In this document: positions 61,341-64,000 of the stretch, one piece after another
Layout of the letters: every line of letters begins with the position of its first letter
How positions within the stretch are numbered: the stretch's first letter is position 1
DNA from: Propionimicrobium sp. PCR01-08-3
Lineage (GTDB): Bacteria; Actinomycetota; Actinomycetes; Propionibacteriales; Propionibacteriaceae
Length of the DNA stretch: 64,000 bases
Assembly: GCF_030286045.1 (NCBI RefSeq)
Contig: NZ_CP127390.1
Span: forward strand, 2,621,482 to 2,685,481
Direction: 5' to 3'
The notes under the pieces: generated by a model
Told to the model about the DNA's origin: nothing
The model's input: the letters and a program-made list of their open reading frames with translations, nothing else
Databases searched by the model: none
Program-made: the position numbers and the translations under genes

Positions 61341-61730
61341 TTCGTCCGGAACCCAGGCCACATCGCCTACTGCCGCCGCCAGCTTCAGATCGCATGTCAC
61401 AACCCTGCACTTCAGCGCCTGGGCGAGGGCGACGTAGGTAGCGTCATACATCGACACATTGTGAATATGTCGCCACCCGTCAATCACCAGTGGCCAAAGG
61501 TCGTAGAGCTGAATACCCAAGAGCCGAAGGTCGTCCAGAGCGCGGCGCGCCCGCACCTCAGTTATCTGATGGCTCAGCGTCCAGCCTCGCAGCACCGACG
61601 CCACTTCGACCACCAGCAATTGCGGTGCATGCATGTCGTACTTGACGGCTGCCTTCGCGATTGAAGGCGCACGGCCACGCCCCAACAAGAGTTCGGCTGC
61701 TGCGGAGGCGTCCAGGACGAGCGAACTCAT
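61335..61730 (-). CDS. vapC: PIN-domain toxin (VapC), module 1
   Basis: 131 residues. PIN ribonuclease with acidic residues in SLVLDASAAAELLLG, LLVVEVASVLRG, MYDATYVALA and TCDLKLAAAV. Starts inside the VapB stop (ATGA overlap). Expected to cut tRNA or rRNA when free of antitoxin. Confidence 0.9.
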   Translation of the reverse strand: MSSLVLDASAAAELLLGRGRAPSIAKAAVKYDMHAPQLLVVEVASVLRGWTLSHQITEVRARRALDDLRLLGIQLYDLWPLVIDGWRHIHNVSMYDATYVALAQALKCRVVTCDLKLAAAVGDVAWVPDEG

Positions 61731-61951
61731 CCTTGTTCCCGCGCCTGCCGTAGTTCCTCGGCCGGATCGCTGACCTCGGGCCGGTCTCTGCTCATGATTA
61801 TCCCCACGACTTGTTGTTTGGTAGGACGCGACACCAACTCGGTCAGCTGCTCGAGCACGTACTGGCTAAGCGAGCGTCCCTCGGATGCTGCGCGCACCTT
61901 CAATTCTCGTGTGAGTTCTTCGGGAACATCCCTTACTTGTAGTGTTGCCAT
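61727..61951 (-). CDS. vapB: VapB/FitA-type antitoxin, module 1
   Basis: 74 residues from ATG 61951. Ribbon-helix-helix ATLQVRDVPEELTRELKVRA, then a C-terminal toxin-binding tail. CATGC-ATATA-GCATG (61949-61963) over the start is a possible self-operator. Confidence 0.88.
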   Translation of the reverse strand: MATLQVRDVPEELTRELKVRAASEGRSLSQYVLEQLTELVSRPTKQQVVGIIMSRDRPEVSDPAEELRQAREQG

Positions 61952-62046
61952 GCATATAGCATGTCGCACATGCAATACGCACACAAGGGAGCCGGTCTCG
62001 TTGAAGCTACTCGCCACCTGCGTCTTCGCGGCTCAGCGAGTTCGCA

Positions 62047-62205
62047 TTAACCCGTCGGCTCATCAATTTGCGCTTCGTCGTGGACGCTCGGACAGCCTGC
62101 GATGCAACAGCCGCAGTAGTCATAGCCGTACTCGGCGAGATCGGCGATGCCGTCGCAACGGCAGCGTCCTACCCGGCATTGGCAGGTAGCTTCTCCGGTT
62201 GTCAT
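62047..62205 (-). CDS. Cys-rich 52-residue protein (metallothionein-like?)
   Basis: ATG 62205 has a strong GAGGAG site 7 bases or so upstream. Eight Cys in 52 residues: TCQCRVGRCRCDG and YDYCGCCIAGCP. The CxC, CxC and CxCC spacing suits metal clusters, as in bacterial metallothioneins, but it does not look like MymT or SmtA. Located between two VapBC modules on the same strand. Confidence 0.65.
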   Translation of the reverse strand: MTTGEATCQCRVGRCRCDGIADLAEYGYDYCGCCIAGCPSVHDEAQIDEPTG

Positions 62206-62267
62206 GTCACGTCTCCTCTCAGCTATCGCAGCACCGAATCTCGCCGCAAACCGCGCCGATCCGGAGT

Positions 62268-62645
62268 TCAATACGGAGCAGTCAGTCCATTGAACATCGG
62301 GAAATGCTTCACATTACAGGTGAGAATCGGGGCATCCAGCAGTGTCGCCGTCGCAGCAATCGCGAGGTCTGCAGAGTCGATACCGCGGTTGCCCGGGAGC
62401 CATCGTCTGCCGAGTTCACCGGCGATCTCGGCAACCTCTTCGTCCACACTGTGCCAGGTGAGAGCGCCTAGCAGAGCACGAGTGGAAGTCTCCTCGGATG
62501 GCCGCATGCCAGCCAAAACTTCGAGCCGCGTGATTTCGCTCGCGTGAAGCAGTCCATTCATGCGAGCAGTCTTCAGGACTACAGCGGCTGGGCGATGGCC
62601 ACGAAGCACATCGATGAGCACCGAGGTATCAATGAGCACGCTCAT
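62268..62645 (-). CDS. vapC: PIN-domain toxin (VapC), module 2
   Basis: 125 residues. SVLIDTSVLIDVLRG, ITRLEVLAGMRP, RGIDSADLAIAATA and CNVKHF carry the PIN acidic site. It overlaps the antitoxin stop by 4 bases. A second, different VapC from that of module 1. Confidence 0.92.
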   Translation of the reverse strand: MSVLIDTSVLIDVLRGHRPAAVVLKTARMNGLLHASEITRLEVLAGMRPSEETSTRALLGALTWHSVDEEVAEIAGELGRRWLPGNRGIDSADLAIAATATLLDAPILTCNVKHFPMFNGLTAPY

Positions 62646-62899
62646 CGCGCTCGAGCCTCAGCCAAGCGGGTGCCGGATCGGATGCCTTCGACATACGACC
62701 CGCCATCGATATCCCGATCACGCCACGAACCGAACGCGTCCTCAATCGCCTGCAGATCGTCTTGCGCACCTCGTTTGGAGCCATAGGCCTGGACGACGGC
62801 GTCTCGGATCAGCGCAGAGATCGATCGTCCGGTTCTCGCGGCCTCGGCATCAAGGAGAGCGCGGTCATCCTCGGTCAAGGAAATCTGGGTGCGCATCAT
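62642..62899 (-). CDS. vapB: RHH-type antitoxin (VapB), module 2
   Basis: 85 residues. RTQISLTEDDRALLDAEAAR and TGRSISALIRDAVVQAYG form the CopG-like ribbon-helix-helix. TATCAT 6 bases before ATG 62899 suggests a leaderless start. The palindrome at 62899-62916 covers this -10, so the complex probably represses itself. Confidence 0.9.
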   Translation of the reverse strand: MMRTQISLTEDDRALLDAEAARTGRSISALIRDAVVQAYGSKRGAQDDLQAIEDAFGSWRDRDIDGGSYVEGIRSGTRLAEARAR

Positions 62900-62916
62900 G
62901 ATGTAATGATACATCA
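62899..62916. promoter_or_regulatory. Operator palindrome of VapBC module 2
   Basis: TGATGTA (62899-62905), ATGA, TACATCA (62910-62916): perfect 7-bp arms. It overlaps the -10 (TATCAT on the minus strand) and the start codon, the usual place for toxin-antitoxin autoregulation. Confidence 0.65.
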
Positions 62917-62984
62917 CGTTCGCGCTAACCATGCTAGTAGTCAACAGCCGCGTGATTTCACCCGCGTGACGCGGTCCGCCCATG

Positions 62985-63035
62985 TGCGAAATTGCGCACC
63001 TCGCAGAAACCCCCGTCCAGCGCCCCTGATAGAAT
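62985..63035 (+). promoter_or_regulatory. AbiEi-type promoter with near-palindromic operator
   Basis: GTGCGAAATTGCGCAC (62985-63000) is palindromic except at two paired positions. TAGAAT (63030-63035) lies 6 bases before ATG 63042, so the transcript is probably leaderless. AbiEi proteins repress their own promoter through inverted repeats, which fits. Confidence 0.6.
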
Positions 63036-63041
63036 AACGAT

Positions 63042-63743
63042 ATGGACACAACTTCCGAATTGGCGCGCCGTTTGGGTGTCTCGATTCCGCGCGTCCATCG
63101 CGAGTTGGACGAGCTCCAGGTTGCCCGGACGAAACGTGGGGTGGCCAGGCACATTCCAGATGGCGCGTACGAAGCCATATCTCGCGAGATCGGAGCCACT
63201 CCGCTCATCCCCGATGGCATGACTCGCGAGCAGGTGCTCATTTTGGCAGCCCTCATTCGTTCTCCCCTCGGCCTGGCATCAGCGCGCGCGGCCGCCACCA
63301 AATCAGGCATCAGCCCGACGGTAGCGTCCAGGGTCTTACAGAAATTGGAAAAGGACGGCCTGGCTGAACGTAAATCAAGAACGGAAGCCAGGGGACGCGC
63401 GATGAATGTGACCCGCTGGCATGCCCGAAGTGAAGGTGAATGGCCACAGGCGATTCGGCATGCGGCACGATCGGCGACGCTCCCAACCCCAGTTCGTCCT
63501 GCAATTCCCGAGCATCTACCCAGGAGATTCCAGCATCTGTTCTGGAACACAGATCCAAACGCCTTGTCCCTTCCCGAGGACGCAGCTTTCGTCGCTCACC
63601 GCATGCTGACTTCAGACGGCGCCGAGGCAATGTTGTGGGCACTTCAGCATCTCCCGCCTGAAGCGATCCGGAACGCCGTTTCTGTCCGCGGCGTCGACGC
63701 CAGAACCAAATCACTCGCACGTTTGGTTGCTGGCGATGACTGA
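63042..63743 (+). CDS. AbiEi-like antitoxin/transcription regulator
   Basis: 233 residues. N-terminal HTH (TSELARRLGVSIPRVHRELD), a second winged-helix-like block (GISPTVASRVLQKLEKDGLA) and a C-terminal part with DAAFVAHRMLTSDGAEAMLW. It overlaps a nucleotidyltransferase gene by 8 bases, the order of AbiE type IV systems, although the sequence is not a textbook AbiEi. Confidence 0.72.
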   Translation: MDTTSELARRLGVSIPRVHRELDELQVARTKRGVARHIPDGAYEAISREIGATPLIPDGMTREQVLILAALIRSPLGLASARAAATKSGISPTVASRVLQKLEKDGLAERKSRTEARGRAMNVTRWHARSEGEWPQAIRHAARSATLPTPVRPAIPEHLPRRFQHLFWNTDPNALSLPEDAAFVAHRMLTSDGAEAMLWALQHLPPEAIRNAVSVRGVDARTKSLARLVAGDD

Positions 63744-64000
63744 GTCAGGGGTCAGCCACGACCTGGCGTCGGTCCAGGAGATTCTTCCAGGCGGGACCGC
63801 CGAGACATGGACGGCGATCACTCCGGTTGTTCCCAAGTCTGCATATTTGGCTGGGGGCACAGCGCTCGCCGTCCACCTGAAACACCGCATTTCACGAGAC
63901 CTGGATTTCTTTACCGAGCGTGAATTCAATGTCGATCAACTCGCGGCACAACTATCTGAATTGGGCGACTTCGCTCCGACACTTGTAGTGCCAGGCACGC
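63736..64000 (+). CDS. AbiEii-like nucleotidyltransferase toxin (3' end outside window)
   Basis: The first 88 codons are visible. AYLAGGTALAVHLKHRISRD, then LDFFTE, is the GG/T...DxD-type nucleotidyltransferase core of AbiEii/AbiGii toxins. Start ATG 63736 lies inside the preceding gene. AbiE systems act as type IV toxin-antitoxin modules and can block phage growth. Confidence 0.85.
   Translation, partial: MTESGVSHDLASVQEILPGGTAETWTAITPVVPKSAYLAGGTALAVHLKHRISRDLDFFTEREFNVDQLAAQLSELGDFAPTLVVPGT

Overview
The window is a GC-rich actinobacterial chromosome segment, most likely from the Propionibacteriaceae. The strongest evidence is a complete methylmalonyl-CoA carboxytransferase operon (5S, 12S, small subunit, biotinylated 1.3S subunit; 59.0-55.2 kb, minus strand). 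A 1133-residue protein at 28.5-31.9 kb looks like the pyrophosphate-type PEP carboxykinase (PEP carboxytransphosphorylase) known from propionibacteria. Several genes appear leaderless: a TANNNT -10 box lies about 6 nt upstream of the start codon, a common actinobacterial arrangement. No rRNA, tRNA or CRISPR array was seen. Most of the window is ordinary chromosome. The accessory parts are 4.1-14.5 kb, 21.2-22.5 kb, 33.5-33.8 kb, 54.2-55.2 kb and 61.3-64 kb.

Layout. 0-4 kb: a NarL-type two-component pair, an iron-regulated siderophore-interacting protein and a Gfo/Idh/MocA oxidoreductase. 4.1-14.5 kb: an expanded iniBAC-like locus of two converging arms. The plus arm encodes a membrane-anchored Hsp70-like protein, a large LuxR regulator, an IniB-domain protein and a small membrane protein broken by an amber codon. 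The minus arm encodes a protein made mostly of DSFN repeats, an IniA-type dynamin-like GTPase broken by a frameshift, and an IniC-type GTPase. 14.7-28.2 kb: GH13 amylase, a purine permease fused to an OHCU-decarboxylase-like domain, MFS and TauE transporters, a lipoprotein, an AbiEi/DUF559 gene bracketed by two copies of an 87-bp inverted-repeat element, an HpaI-type aldolase, an alanine symporter and a K+ channel with a small membrane partner.

28.5-43 kb: PPi-PEPCK, a membrane-anchored HtrA-like protease, two more copies of the inverted-repeat element, a DUF2207 protein, a zinc peptidase, ispD-ispF, a TIM-like enzyme, an orphan glucitol EIIA, and a SenX3/RegX3-like pair divergent from phoU with a PHO box between them. 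43.2-48.6 kb: a polyol/hexose PTS region (EIICBA, zinc dehydrogenase, DeoR regulator, PfkB kinase). 49-55 kb: phosphoglycerate mutase, a secreted cell-wall-type protein, an SDR, two unknown membrane proteins, a Phd antitoxin with a decayed toxin, and an SMR guanidinium exporter under a probable guanidine-III riboswitch. 55-61 kb: the transcarboxylase operon and asnB. 61.3-64 kb: a toxin-antitoxin cluster with two VapBC modules, a 52-residue Cys-rich protein and an AbiE-type pair cut by the window end.

Two families of dispersed intergenic repeats are the least explained material. The first is an 86-87 bp element with GTGCGAAACCTTCC / GGAAGGTTTTGCAC ends (four clear copies and one degenerate). 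The second is a roughly 62-bp dyad built from four GCGC-core units at 19-bp spacing (three copies, two of them flanking the PPi-PEPCK gene). The iniBAC-like locus with its DSFN-repeat proteins is the best candidate for a little-described system. Two of its genes are broken in this sequence, so either the locus is decaying here or the assembly has errors.
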